Positions 35,177 through 48,154 of a DNA stretch of 64,000 bases are shown here, piece after piece (position 1 is the stretch's first letter; every line of letters begins with the position of its first letter). Made by a program: the position numbers and the translations under genes. The stretch lies in assembly GCA_020284085.1 (NCBI GenBank), contig JACEVL010000340.1, positions 678,501-742,500 of the forward strand, in the 5' to 3' direction. This DNA is from Aporrectodea caliginosa (lineage: Eukaryota; Annelida; Clitellata; Crassiclitellata; Lumbricidae). The notes below the pieces were generated by a model that saw only the letters and a list, made by a program, of their open reading frames with translations, was not told the DNA's origin and did not search any database.

Positions 35177-35880
35177 GTGATTGTAGCTGATATAATTATA
35201 AATATGACCTTTCTTTAACAAACAATAAAGCCTTTAATGTAACGCACGCATACGATACAAATTATTGACCCGTACCTGATGTTTACAGGTGAGATTTGGA
35301 CATCGGACCTCGTTGTGAGGTGCTCAGATAAAGCCTTGGGCGATTCAGGCAACGTCGTTAATTAAATGTGACACAATTCTAGACCCCGAGACGGTGGGCT
35401 ATACGTATATGTGTGGATAAATAATTTACTCATGAATGTCGTATGTATCTATGTCTGTATATATTTATGTGTGTATGTTTGCACAAATGCATGTACATAT
35501 ATTTATGCATATATTTATATAGTCCTACTATATACATATGTAAATATTTATATTCTGTTTATATTATTATGTGTACATGTAAATATACATAGTTATATAT
35601 ACAAATATAAATAGGACACTTAAGGCCTGCCACCTAAATGTAGAACGATGAAGGCCAAAAGGTTCTCAATTATCTGAATCCTGAACTCCATAATATAAAC
35701 AGCTCATATATAGATGATAGATTGAACGGTCTGAACACTCGTCTAATATATTATGCAGAAGGTTGATATCTCAGATCACCGAAATCGCTTGCCATTAGAA
35801 ACCATACTCTGGAACGGTTGCATCATTTTTCACTTCAACATTTCCAATAATATGCCCTTAGGCCTTAGGTTATAGGCAAA
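35177..35880. other. Upstream region of the orphan exon 1
   Basis: It keeps the ACCTC-GTTGT-GAGGT repeat near 35306 and is almost colinear with 63066-63890 of unit 4, including the 'ggcctgccacctaaatgtag' block. It therefore belongs to a unit closely related to unit 4. It includes a segment (35737-35866) that is inverted in unit 4. Confidence 0.65.
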
Positions 35881-36002
35881 TGAACTATACAGAATACAAA
35901 ACTAGCGGGCGCAATTTACCAACCTTGAAACTGGTGAAGCTTAAGCTTCAGGGCCTAGGGGCCCCGAAGACATTTTTAAACTGATTACTGTACTGTATTC
36001 TA

Positions 36003-36065
36003 TTTATCGATTTATATAGCGCCACTCGCAGTGCACACCAATCAGAGGCGATGATCTCGTATTAC
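36003..36065 (-). mobile_element. LINE tail relic between two direct repeats
   Basis: 'atttatatagcgccactcg' is a LINE 3' end. The sequence GTGAAGCTTAAGCTTCAGGG occurs on both sides (about 35935 and 36077) and may be a target duplication or a small tandem repeat. Confidence 0.45.
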
Positions 36066-36606
36066 AAAGATGAAACTAGTGAAGCTTAAGCTTCAGGGCC
36101 TCAAACTGATGATTTCTTATCACAAAGATGATAAAGACCACAAATTAGTACATCGATTCATAGAATATTTGCAGCTTAGGAAATGCCAGAACGCGGACAG
36201 AAGAAAACACGCCATCTAAACTTCAATGCGCAGAAGTTCTCCAGCTTTCTTTGTGAGCAACACCTGTATGTTACATTTGAGCTGTGTGGGGGTTACTTAA
36301 ATGGCTTAGCTCCTTTCTCAGTGGGCGTACGCTTAGTTTGGACCCATGGCCCCACGAGGTTTAGATGGCTCCCTGCCCCGTACGGTCTCCCCAGGGCTAT
36401 GCCCTTGGTCCGCTCTTGTATATCATCTACACCTGTGGGCTTTCCAACATTCTGGCAGAGAGAGTGACCCAGAGTCAGCTTTACGCAGATGATATACAGG
36501 CATAAGTTATATTCACTGCCGACGCGCAAATGCTGCTTGGCTGTCAGGAAAATGGGCCGCGCCCTGGTCAGGTTAGAAACATGGATGTCATCTAATCGCT
36601 TACGTC

Positions 36607-37988
36607 TAGGGAATGCAAACCCGGGGTCTTTTTCCGAAACCCGGGTTTCGGGTTTGACCGCCGTGAAAACCGGGTAACCCGGGTAACCCGGGTAACCCGG
36701 GTAACCCGGGTTTGGACGGGTTAACAAATTTTACATGATAAATATTATTAGGCCTACTGCACTATTTCTTTGGTAAGAACAACGTCGTCGTATGCAGCTA
36801 GAAGTCCAACGTTCTCCAACAGTCAAGAATTTTGCATAAAAAGAAAACTTTAGGATAATCGCAATATTTTTTTATATAAGCAGTGTTTTTCAATAAAAAT
36901 GTTCCGGAACTGAACAATTTCAGAACAGTTGTGGAAGACATTGCAAGGGTTCCGAAGGGCTAAACCTGAGCCTCTAATTTTATAGCATCTTGAATACCAA
37001 TAAACACTGAAAACGCTGAAATTAAATTAAAGTAACCAACTAATTTTTTTAGTAAAAATTTAAGTAAATTAAATTATTTTAGCAGCTTTAGAAAATTCAC
37101 GGAATGCCGTTCCGGAGCGTTCTGTCTGAAAGAAACATTGCATAAGCCTATAAAAATAATTGTCAAATGACAGCTTAATCGTCTACATCTCAGCTTTAGG
37201 CCATTCCAATGCCAGTCCATTTGCTTTCAGAAGATAATTTAGTCATCGTTACTCTGCAACCCAATTTTGCAGAGCCAAAACTAACTAAAGTAGATTCTGC
37301 TTTGGAGACATATCGCTGCCTGTGATTGTGCTTGGACTAAGAGGCCTACCGTCATTGGCTTCGTCAGAACGACAAGGGTCACCAACGTCCTTGTGTTTCA
37401 GCAGGTTTATCTTATGCTTGGACCCGAGATGAATAGCCTATGCATATTTTCTTGTTGCACCACTTTCAATTTTTGCTGCGAGTTAGGCCTACATAACTGA
37501 CATTGAGCTGTCTGGCCCTCAGAATCATGAATGAAATTAATGATCCCAAACACCACCCTTTACATTTTCTGATTTAGACATTGTTTGGATTTGTGTCTGA
37601 AATCACTAAATTCAAATAAAAACAGTTTACTGCTATTATTTACGAATTCGAAGCTACGACGCCGACGTGTCAAAACACTCAACATTAGTCACTGGTCGTG
37701 TGAAATGGGAAGCCACACTCATACGAAGTCACCAATAAAGATATGGAATGAGCCGATAAATAAGTAGTTAGAAGTTGTATTACGTAAACCCGTTATCAAA
37801 CACTATTATCGTTATATTTCCATTACTCTGCATTTGTGAGTTTCACACAGTGAAGGACGGTGAAAGTTACGATTTTCAAACCCGTCGAACCCGGGTTTCA
37901 ATCGCGTTCAAACCCGGGTTTCGGGTTTGGAAAAAAGCCGGGTAACCCGGGTTACCCGGGTTCGGGTAACCGGGGTTTGCATTCCCTA
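36607..37988. mobile_element. hAT-type element with TAGGGAATGCAAACCC ends
   Basis: The 20-bp ends TAGGGAATGCAAACCCGGGG are perfect inverted copies. CTTACGTC is duplicated exactly at 36599-36606 and 37989-37996 in the LINE. Just inside the ends are arrays of a 9-bp motif CCCGGGTAA (36666-36715 and about 37935-37975), which could be transposase-binding sites. No transposase frame is recognisable in the 1.38 kb. Confidence 0.9.
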
Positions 37989-38305
37989 CTTACGTCTGAA
38001 TTCTGCTAAGACTAAATTCATGTGGCTGGGTACTAGGCAGCAGCTTACCAAGCTTAACTTGGAAGACCTGGCTATCAAATTCCCTGCCTACAATTTTCAG
38101 CTACAGTCTGTCACTGTCCGTGACCTCGGTATCCGGTTAGATCACCTGGTGCTTATATAGCTTTGAGCCACATCTGCATCGCCTTAGTCGTGATTGCTAT
38201 TACCAGCTGCGTCAGCTCCGTACTGTTGCACGTAATAGACCTCTGTCAGCTGGTATCGGGGGCTCAGGGTACTAGGGTAGTCGCTCCCTTTGACCTGCTG
38301 AGAGG

Positions 38306-38768
38306 CAGTGGCGTACGGAGCTTAAATGCCGCCCGGGGCGACGGCCCAAAATGCCGCCCTTGGCACTTAATTTTGGAAATTTCCGGAACATTTTCTTTAT
38401 TACTTCCGCCAAAATTTCTGATGACCTTTTTATTTTTTTTGCTTTTCCCTCTTTTTCAAAAACAGATTCCTCTCCTTCCCGCGTGCAAGAGACTCATGCT
38501 CATCTACTATACTATATATAATTGTCAAAAGCCGCCCTGTCCTGCGCCCGAAGGCCGCCCCCTCATTACGCCACTGTGTGCTATTTATTGGATTATTTTT
38601 CTTCCTTTCCTTCCTTCTTTGTCTACTTTTATTACTTTCTCTTATACTTTTTCAATATTTCTCTGCATTCACTCCTTCTTTTATTTTTCTTCAACCCTAT
38701 TTTGCCGCCCCTGCTCAAGTGCCGCCAGGGGCGACTCGCCCCCTCTGCCCCCGTACGGTACGCCACTG
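38306..38768. mobile_element. hAT-type MITE with CAGTGGCGTAC ends
   Basis: CTGAGAGG is duplicated exactly at 38298-38305 and 38769-38776. The ends are CAGTGGCGTACGGAGC and, inverted, CAGTGGCGTACCGTAC. The interior has 'gccgcccggggcgac' near both ends and a pyrimidine-rich centre. Confidence 0.9.
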
Positions 38769-39669
38769 CTGAGAGGGGTTGTGGTGGTCCCGTTTGCCCG
38801 CACAGCAACTATGCAGAATCGTGCATTCTCTGTTGTAGGCCATAGGGTTTGGAACAGCCTCCCACGGGAGCTACGCCTGTTCCCTAGATCATGTACTGAT
38901 ACTTTTTATGGCCATTTGAAAACTTACGTTTATCCCGGACTGGAGTTGGAAGCGCTTCTGAATATAGTTACCTTGAAGCGTGTCTATATACATTTTTTAA
39001 TGAATGAATGAATGAAGTGGTCCAAATTTTATTACTGCCATTAGCTGTACTTGACAATGCCCATCACGGGCTGTGAAACCGAAAAGAAACTTTCAAAGCT
39101 ATCCTTTATAAAGAACAAATCTCGGGCTACCAAGACTGAAGTGCACTTAAATTCTTTATGCATAATGCCCTCTAAAATGACATTGCAAGGAAGCTCTAAT
39201 TTGACGAAACTGTACGTGAATAACTGAATATGTTGCTAGAAAAGCCAGAAGAGTATTTTGTAAAATGTATGATGTAATAAAATGTATTCTCATCAGTGTC
39301 TTCCGTGTCTAGTCTGGTAGTTGCAGAGGTACAGACGGACACAATCCCCCGGACATAATTCCCAGGCTATTGGACATTATCTCCCATTCTAGAATATAAT
39401 CACCCCAACCTCAGCCATGCAAGTAAGATGGATAAACTTATGCATTATGTCCAACAGCATCTAGAAGAATATTTCATGATTCCACTTATGGCCTACTAGT
39501 TGGTCTAAATTTGTCCAAAATTGTTATTGTTATTGTATTGTTAATTTGTTATGTATAGTATTTGATCATTTACAAATCAACTTAAAAGTAAAATTAGCCT
39601 AATAGTACATCAAATTAATTATGTCAACAAATTTTACGCAGTTTTGGACCCCCCTAACCCCTAATCAAC

Positions 39670-40265
39670 AACAGTGGTCAAAAGAAATAGAAAAAGGTCA
39701 GTCCTGAGGGACTGAGGTAACTGGTTCCAGCTATTGGGACCAACAATAGCGAAACTCCTAGACTGGGCCGTAGAAGTACGCACCCGCGGGACAACCAAGT
39801 AACCACGGGCCGAGGACCGAAGGGAGGAACGACTGTGCAGAGAAGATACTGTGGTACAAAAGGCCCTAAGATAGTGAGGAGCACACCCAGCAAGACAGCT
39901 TCACGTGAGGGAACAGACCTTGAATTGGATGCGCTGACGGATGGGGAGCCAGTGAAGGGAGTCACGGATAAAATAGGAGATATGGTCAAACTTTGCAATG
40001 CCCCTATGAGGCGGGCGGCAGCGTTTAGAATGGACTGAAGTTTAGATGTATTTGTAGAGGAGAGACCAATGTACACCGCATTCCCATAATCAATCCTGGA
40101 ACAGATCAATGCATGGACCAAAGTCGTGATAGTGTGCAGTGGTAGTGATTGGCGGATGGCACGGAGTTGGCGTATAGGTAGTAGAAGCAGGAACGAGATA
40201 CACTATTTACGTGATCAGACAGAGAGAGGACAGGATCAAGAATGAATCCAAGATCACGGACAGAG
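39670..40265 (-). mobile_element. CR1-like LINE 3' coding fragment
   Basis: On the minus strand TLVHALICSRIDYGNAVYIG, then SKLQSILNAAARLIG are clear ORF2 C-terminal motifs. They are followed by frameshifted remnants of the SFSVGP..WN-type block. The frame is broken after AAARLIG. Confidence 0.75.
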
Positions 40266-40334
40266 GAAGAGAAGTAACACATTCACTCCGGCACCTCTCC
40301 CTCATAGCCTACATGGCATCCATGGTCACGCCAT

Positions 40335-40630
40335 GACAATTGTTCAGTTTTCAATACTAGAGGACTCCGATCGTCGACGAGAGAGGATTTCACCGTACTT
40401 CGAACAAACCGGAAGTTTGGAAACCGTGCTTTCTCTGTCTCAGGACCCTTAGAATGGAACAGTCCTCCAGCTTCAGTTCGACAGTGTCAGTGCATATCTG
40501 TTGCACAGTTTAAAACAAAATTAAAAACTTATCTGTTTACCTTGCACTATGAGTCTATGACTAAGAATGTAGCGAAACGCGCTCTCGTGCAAGACTTGTC
40601 TTGTTAAAGCGCGCTATAAATTTTCATTTG
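40335..40630 (+). mobile_element. LINE 3' end of a different family
   Basis: A frame reads RSSTREDFTVLRTNRKFGNR, AFSVSGPLEWNSPP and AQFKTKLKTYLF, the typical C-end of jockey/CR1 ORF2. It finishes in 'aaagcgcgctataaatttt'. Its coding sequence differs from the other LINEs here. Confidence 0.7.
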
Positions 40631-40638
40631 TATTTTAC

Positions 40639-40875
40639 GGGGGGGCGATAGCGCATTGGATAACATCTGGCACAGAGACCGAGAGGTACCGAGTTCGAGC
40701 CCCCGTTGGGCGGATATGCTTTGTAGGCTGCTATTAGCGCCGTTGTATTGCAGGCTGTCTGTTCTGTTATTAGTTACGATTTAAATTGCATAACATGTAA
40801 ATGTACAGCGCAGTGCGTTTGTCAGGCGCTTATTAAAGAAAAGATATTATATTATTATTATTATTATTATTATTA

Positions 40876-40972
<97 letters not shown>

Positions 40973-40977
40973 TATTT
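40639..40977 (+). mobile_element. tRNA-derived SINE, family 1, with a long (TTA)n tail
   Basis: A box TAGCGCATTGG and B box GAGTTCGAGCCCC are present, and the body is nearly identical to the copy at 16856. The TTA tail has expanded to about 120 bp. Confidence 0.88.
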
Positions 40978-41039
40978 ATAGTGTATTGTATTTTGAACGG
41001 ATGTGTATCCGAGGTAAGAGCTTTTCAAAAATACCTCAT

Positions 41040-44000
41040 TATTGTAGCAGAAATGACGTCATCCTGATTTCTCTTAGTTACGAGAGTCGCCTCCTTCGAT
41101 ACGCCATCTTAATGCCAGAGCCGTTTCATATAATTATACGGCTCTGCTTTAATGGACGTTTTTGCAAAGCAGTGACTGTCTTCGTTAATTATAATAGTCT
41201 GCCTCGCAAGACGACTTTGACTCTTCTACGAAGCTGGAGGCCCAGATCGAAGTGAGCAGTTTTGTCTTGTCATCATGCTCTCCTTCCAAAATTCTTCATT
41301 CTGCCTTCGTTTTTCCGGAGGGCTGGTCGCCGTTTTCGAAATCGTAAGTTCACAAAAATTCTGAATTATTGTTTGACGCTAAAGCAAGAAGTAAATATTA
41401 ACTAGTGGACCGTCGGGAAAGATCTGCTGAGATTGACGCAGGATGATTACAATTCAGTATGAATGGATGATCACAAGTTAATTATTACAGGAGTCGAATT
41501 TTACTGTATAATGAGTTGCTGCTTCCATATTCCATAATTTGATAGCAAAAATGAGGAGTCTGACTGTTGATTTCTTTATAATTATAATGATTTCATTGCT
41601 TCCATATTCTATGACTATATTACAAAATGAAAATTGTAAAACTGTCCCAGCCCTTTGCATTAAAATCCAGTTCTTCATTTTATTCACAGGAACTTTGTGT
41701 CTTTTATCTAGACGAAATTAATGCTATGAAGCCAGATGGTATTGCATCGTGAAAATTAGATACCAAATTTTGTATTAAATTATTTTAAAAGTTCATATCT
41801 AAGTCGGGAGGGTTTGTCACTCATAATTTTGGAGAGATGGGCTGGGGACATTTCGTGATTTTGTGGCAGCAATATTAGAATTCTACTTTCTGTTGTAGAT
41901 TCGGGCTGTCGGATTTTGATGCCAGGTAATCATGAATTTATTTCTCATCAAATTTTTTCATCAAAAGTTGTTATGGATTAAGCTGCTTTATTTTTTTTGC
42001 CTTTCAGAACATGTTATTTAAAATATATTCATCTTAATCCTGGTGAAGTTCGACCAAGGTAATGGTATGCTCTAATGAATATTCCATATGCCCTTTCTGT
42101 CGGCGTGGGAAGTATTGTTCCGACCAATGACAGGACGCCTAAAGATACCAAATATTTTATACGATATATCGGAAAAGTCCGACCACGATATTATAAGAAT
42201 GCCGTTAATGCTGTTTAATCGGAAAAGCTAATTGCTCGATCTTCCAGAAATCGCGGTTCCTCGACCACTGCATTCATCAGCTCTTGCCACCTCTTCGTGA
42301 GGACAAGTTGTGACTTAACAAGAGATGACTACCAATTAATAAATTCATGCTACCAATTGATAAATCGAAACTGTTTAAAAGTAGTTTTGTTAATCGATGT
42401 ATATTTAGTTGTGCACATGTGTGACTTTATAATCTGATCGTGTTATAGTTTTAGTTTATTTCAAATATAGGTAGGCCTATATTTACTCGTTGTATACAAT
42501 GTAATGGATGTGCTCTTGTCAGATGCAAATAAAGGCTACTTAATTAATTAATTAATTACAGGGTGTGTTTGTGATTGATGCCTGATAAATATATATAATG
42601 TTTTATGTGCAGCACAAATATTGTTTTAGGTTGAGAAACAGAACTTCTTTCAAACGTTTGCCTGCTTGTGGACAAACAAAGACTTTGATATACGGTAAAT
42701 AAAATTAGATACCTCTGTAGTTGGGAAATTGTTGCATTGTTAAATTTTGTATTAATTTATTTGGCAAGTTCATTTTTTTCTAAGATGTGGAGGGGTGTCA
42801 ATCACATCCAGGTAGTGACATTACATGATTTTGTGGCAGCAAGTGAAAATTCGGCTTTTATCTTATAGATTCTGGACATTCCATGCAGAGTTCAAAACCA
42901 GTTTATATCGAATTTATTTCTAAATAAATTTACCAAATAGCATGAAAACCAAAGGATTTTAATTATTTGTGTAGTCAATGTTCAGCTTAAGAGTGTGGCA
43001 GAATGAACAATCTGGACCTAGATTTTGGTACTCTCTGTATCTGCTCGTTGTAGTTAGTTTGTTATCTTATGTTGTTTTCAACTTCAGACTTGACTTTTTC
43101 AAATTACTTGTCCTCTGTTGTCTTCCTGTCTGACTTATAGACTGATCTTATGGATATTGTGCCGATTATAGCTTGGTTTGCTGTGCCATCGGTTGATTCT
43201 TTGTGCATTAGACATTGGCATGATAGAAGTTATACATTACAATTAGAATTTTCCAAACGAGCATGGGATACTCTGCATGGAATGAGCTAGCTTCTTCTCT
43301 ATAGGAAATAATAATTTTTCATAATAAATTGTTGAGCACTTTGATGTATTAGAAATAATAGCAACTTGCCGCTTTTTATGTTCCAGATTCTGTGGCACCA
43401 TCCGAAGTAACCAAATCCTTGTTGTCTGAAACTGAAGAAGGTAATTTTTGAAATGAATTCTTCAAAACCTATTTAATTTATTTCTTAAAGATGACAAATG
43501 TAATTTCGGTGCACAGAATTATGTGTTGAGCAACAATGAAATTGTTTTACTAGGTTCAGTGTTTTCAGTACAACTGAACAAGGTATTTGTGATTTCATCA
43601 GGTTCTTTTATAATAAATTATCGAAGATGGAGAATCCTTTTTGTCAGAAATTATATTTTGAAATTATATTTTGAGAGCATTGAAAATTTATTTTTACTAG
43701 CAACTTCAATTTTTTTATTCAGGGTCTTTGTACCTAACGGCACATGAAGACAGTGATTGAGTTGTTTGATTTCTTCAAGAATTTTTATAATGTATTATAT
43801 AAGATGAAGAAAATGGGAATTTTTTGTAGGAATTGAACTAGGTATTTGTATAGTGCATTTATAATAGATTATCTGATATGGAAAATCTTTTTTGCCAGAA
43901 ATTAAGTATTTTTGGGAGCATTGAAATTTGTTTAGGGCTATTGCTATTCTGTAACACTTAGTTCTTGGCTTGCTGTGTCAATGCAAGATGTAAGTTTTTA

Positions 44001-45290
44001 CTATTTTAATGGCAAATGGGACTTGTTGTGAGCATAGCTTTTGGACACAGAAACTCGAGGTAAAAGATTTATCAGTTATGACAGATTCTTTGATCTCAAC
44101 CTAATCATATAATTCAAACATTGTGTTCCCATTAATTTCCAAAAGGATGGAGGCGTAATCGGGTTCCAGATTGCATGGTATCCTGTGAATGCTTGCCCTT
44201 TCAAGTATTGTTATAATATTATGGTGTTTACTTGGTACGTAGGTGATTTCTTATTACAGCTTTAAATGGAATTTACCTGTATTTCTTTATGCATTTGGTG
44301 TATTGTGTAGGAGAGAAGAGTATATAAGCTGAAACTGGACTGTTTGCTGAAGCCGAACTGTAATCACGATGAGGTTTACGAAGTATTGGAAAACTTCAGA
44401 GCGATGTGGACAGACAAATACTTTACTAGAGCCACAGCAGAATGTAATTATATAGCAATTTTGCTCAAAATGTTGTTTTAAAATATTTTGTAGGTAAAGT
44501 TTTTGCAAGAGAAATTGCCAGGCAATTAGAATTTTTTCCTAGAATTTTATGTTAATTTATTTATTACTACATATGGCAATTGAGAAAGAGTGATTGCATC
44601 TGAAAGAGAAAACTAGCAGTGTTACTTTTACTTGTTGAACATAAGACTCAATGTCAGGCAAATTATTTATTGCATTTATTTCTTGATAAATATTTATATG
44701 CACAATTTTAGAGAGAAATTTGTTTTCAGCTGAGAGATGACCGATTATATGTGAAACAGACTGCAGTTAATTTACATGTACCCGCCCATAAGACAGAAAG
44801 AATAGAATAGAATATTCTTTAATTAACCCGTTGCAGACCGCATTCTGGCTTACATGAACTCGTTAAGATTGACGTTGCTTGTTGGCAACAAAAGAAATTA
44901 TGAAATTATGGTCCAAAAAGCATCCTGATAACGAATGTGTTTAGATCACAGCTGTGTGGACATTTATTTGCAGGATATTTATTTTCAGGATGTTGCCTGT
45001 TAGAGCTGTCTTATGTTCCAGTACATGTAGGACCTCTGTTGACCTCAGAACTTTGCATTCATTTCTCAAAGGGATGGAGTGCTAATGAGTACCAGGTGAT
45101 TACTTATCCTATGAATGGTTGCTCATTCAAGTATCAAAGTATAAACTGGACCTGGAATTTGCTGTTTCTGTCAGCAATGTATCAACAGCACAAAATCATT
45201 TTGTTACAAAATATTATTATTACTGATGCCTATCCATTTGGTATTTTACACATCCTGTATTATGTTAAACAGCAAAGAAACCATTAAACC
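41040..45290 (+). other. Candidate spliced transcription unit, unrecognised
   Basis: 41040-41340 has a CRE palindrome TGACGTCA (41054), a YY1-like CGCCATCTT (41102) and an open stretch ending at a good donor (41339, GTAAGT). Downstream are small exon-like blocks with GT/AG borders: 41899-41925 (27 nt), 42008-42058 (51 nt) and 43387-43440 (54 nt), each divisible by three. A 45-codon open block begins at about 44312 (ERRVYKLKLDCLLKPN). The frames do not join into one protein: 42008-42058 is open only in a frame that hits a stop in 43387-43440. It may be a noncoding RNA, a decayed gene or chance. I recognise no family. Confidence 0.2.
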
Positions 45291-46440
45291 TGCTTCAGAG
45301 TCTTGTTGCAGCATGACTGTTCCTCTCGACAGAACTATATTCTGTTCCATTATCTTCCACCTTCTCCCCTTTTACTTGGGATGATCTTTGGATGTAGGAG
45401 TAAGACCACATTTTAAATTTCAGTTCCATTCTCTTTCACCTTCTTCCCTTTTCCTCTGGGTGATCTCTAGGTTTAGGAATAGGGCTAAATTTCAGGCATG
45501 TATTGTGGTCCAATATCTTCCACCTTTTCTCAGGCTGCGCTTTTGCTTTTCGCTGCACTTTTCACACTAGAGATCATCTTTGCCCCTTCATTTCATAGTC
45601 ATTAGATCAGGATTTGTTAACGTTCTGGAACATCGATTTATGCCTTGTGCTTCATGAAACCCGTGTTATTCATGACATTCGAAAACAGCATAGCCTAAGA
45701 ATTAAGTAAAACATGATGTCGTTATGATATTAGCGCATCTCCCTTGTTGGTATACTGTGTTAAGTCTTAAAATGTTACTCATTAAATAACTGACACGAGT
45801 TCTATGCGGTGCTCCATGTCTTGTATGTTTCCACCTTCCATTGTCAGTGCAAAATCTCATTGTCTGATGCGAGATTAGTTGTTAAGCAAACCAGGACAAC
45901 CTGAATTACTAATAGAAAGACTGTTAAACAAATTTGAACTGCTACAAAGAGCTGTTTGTGCACATTTCTTATTTGTAATCTATTGATACTAGTGTGTGAA
46001 AAAGTGTTTAGTTTGTTGCTCTTTAAAATGTATGTTTTTCACGCTCAATGACTGTTTTGAAAAACTTTTGACCTGAAAGATAGTTACAAAACTTGCTCAC
46101 TTGCTCACATAATTATGTATTTGAATTGAAGAGTTTAAAATGTTAAAAAAGGAATTTGTCAAAAAAAATTGGAATTTTGTTTTGTTGATGCCATTGATGA
46201 GTGATTGCATTGTGATGAATTCTCTTAATTAATAGTCTGTCGTACTTTCTGTATTTCTTTAAGCATGGTTATTATTATTAAAATAAGATTAGTGTTCATA
46301 TTGCATTTCTGGTTCCATCGTTTACCCTTTGTATGAGTTGCTGCTTGCCAGACAGTTTGTCGGCAAATGGCCTTCCAGTTGACTTCAACTTGCCTAAAAG
46401 TTGCCTTCCAGTTGACTTCAGCTTACGTACAAATTGATTG
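43441..46440. other. AT-rich stretch with internal diverged duplications
   Basis: Sequences at about 43575-43690 and 43845-43935 are copies of each other, as are parts of 44150-44220 and 45070-45145. The block at 41755-41960 resembles 42705-42960. It carries none of the GNAT flanking repeats. No supported gene. Confidence 0.5.
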
Positions 46441-46442
46441 CC

Positions 46443-46968
46443 TTTCTGTATCGTAATCGTAAATTTATATAGCGAAACTCCTCAGAGGCGCTCCCGACCT
46501 GATAACACCAAACCACAATCGAAAAGAATGGTTCTCAAACGCTTGTGGAAAAGAGGCAAAGACAGACCAAGAAGTTCATTACGGAGGTTGCTAGGCAACC
46601 TGTTCCAGAAGGAAGGACCGACCACAGCGAAGCTTTAATGGAGCGCCGTGGAAGTTCGAGCCATAGGGACAACCAGGTTGCCTTGAGTGGCAGAGCGAAG
46701 GAATCTACGACCTGGTATGGATAGCACTGGCACACAAAGCTCCCTGAGATAAACTGGGGCTTGACCTGCAAGGCAATTTCGCATAAGCATTAGAATCTTA
46801 AAGTCAATGCGTTTTTGCATGGGCAGCCAGTGCAGTTCCTCCCGTAGAAAACTAGATATATGCCTAAACTTTGGTATGCCGCCCATCAGACGAGCGAGCG
46901 GCGTACCGAGCGAATCTGACGTAGATGGTAGAAGCACTGTATCTTGTTTGCCTGCTGCTGGTACCACT
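46443..46968 (-). mobile_element. CR1-like LINE 3' fragment
   Basis: The minus-strand frame reads RLMGGIPKFRHISSFLREEL, HWLPMQKRIDFKILMLMRNC and RRFLRSATQGNLVVPMARTS. It is very close to 20210-20570, so the two belong to one subfamily. The tail reads TTACGATTACGA, again as at 20660. It is 5'-truncated near 46968. Confidence 0.85.
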
Positions 46969-47331
46969 TCTGTAGGGTAGGTCTAACTACAATAGGCTGG
47001 GCCTCTGTGATTTATTCAGGTGTCAGGCTAGTCATGATGAGCTAGCCCAATAATTTCATCAACTTAATAAATTTTCAAACCATCTTGAGACACACCTTTT
47101 TAGATCTGTTAGATTTCTATGTTAAGTGCCTTTGTGAAAGGAGTTTCGATGGAAAAGGGTAGTAAGTATGCTAACGTCTATTATAGTGGTCCTGCCGTGG
47201 ATTTGAATCAGATTGATGTCATGCTGCAGTCTCTCCATCAGTTCGGTTTGCTCAGTTGATGTCAACTGCATTATTGCAGACTTTACAGAGAGACACAGAG
47301 GGGTAGAGAGAATGTGTGAGACCGGCAATGA

Positions 47332-47430
47332 TGGGCAAAATACTTTTCAAAAGTATTTTGAAAATACAAAATAAAATAGTATTTTGAAAATACTTTTGAA
47401 AATAGTTTTTCAAAATACTTTGAGAAATCA
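47332..47430. mobile_element. MITE-like fragment (ATGATGGGCAAAATACTT)
   Basis: The start resembles the CAGTGATGGGCA ends at 3583 and the interior is built of 'agtattttgaaaatac' palindromes. No right terminus is found. Confidence 0.4.
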
Positions 47431-47879
47431 ACATTCTGAACTTTTATCGCTACTCGCTATTGTCTCGACCTACATTTACATTGCATTAGGTTACTTGACT
47501 GTGATCAATAGTTTCTTATGAGTTGAAGCATTGATAAAATTGTACTTAGTACCTAACATTGCGCCAATGTCCAGTGCACAAGGCGTCATTACTTGTTACA
47601 TTATAATTATACACTTATACAGGGTACATAATTGTTCGTGTTTTACTGCGCTTAATAGTGTTTGGCAGCTTTGACTATGTCATATTAATAAAGTATGCTA
47701 AATATGCGTAAGATATTAATAATAATAATATTTACATTAGAGTCAACATTTGCAGCATTTTGCATTGCGATTGTTCTGTGTTTTATTTACAATAAACAGT
47801 TCTTGTTGATGATCTTCTGCTCCTCTTTGTCTTATTCTTTGTCTTCGTGTTTGTCTTCTTCTTTGTCTTCTTTCTTTGT

Positions 47880-48032
47880 CAGGGACGTAACTAGCGTTGG
47901 GCTTAAGCCCCAAACGAAGCCGAAGCCCCCTAAAATGAATCAAGCCCCCGGCTCCACTATAGTCTCGGGCTACCGCACTCACCATGTTTAAGGCTTAAAG
48001 CCCCCAAACGAAAAGTCCTAGTTACGTCACTG
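47880..48032. mobile_element. Short hAT-type MITE
   Basis: Ends CAGGGACGTAACTAG and, inverted, CAGTGACGTAACTAG, with flanks TTCTTTGT and TTCTTTTG close to an 8-bp duplication. The subterminal sequences 'gcttaagcccc' and 'ggcttaaagcccc' are also inverted. Confidence 0.8.
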
Positions 48033-48154
48033 TTCTTTTGTCTTCTTCTGTTCCCTTGCTTAATGGCGCAAGGGACGCCAGAGGTAACCGGGTCCAACTC
48101 AACAGTCCATAGTACCTATATTTATACCCCGTCGTGGCAAGGAACGGCGGCCGG

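Larger units (their letters stand above)
36240..39018 (+). mobile_element. CR1-like LINE remnant with two nested hAT elements
   Basis: RT pieces around GLVWTHGPTRFRW-like and LPAPYGLP sequence, then QLYADDIQ in another frame, lie at 36290-36500. WMSSNRLRL is cut at 36606 and resumes after 37989 as NSAKTKFMWLGTRQQLTKL and VRDLGIRLD. The last part, FARTATMQNRAFSVVGHRVW, follows a second insertion. The 3' end is a short GAAT repeat at 39000-39018. The 282-codon frame at 38163-39011 is this mosaic, not a host gene. Confidence 0.8.

Noticed and set aside
38163..39011. 282-aa ORF
   Set aside because: It is a chance frame through a LINE fragment and a hAT MITE with a perfect target duplication.
40748..40981. 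77-aa ORF ending in poly-Ile
   Set aside because: SINE body plus (TTA)n tail.
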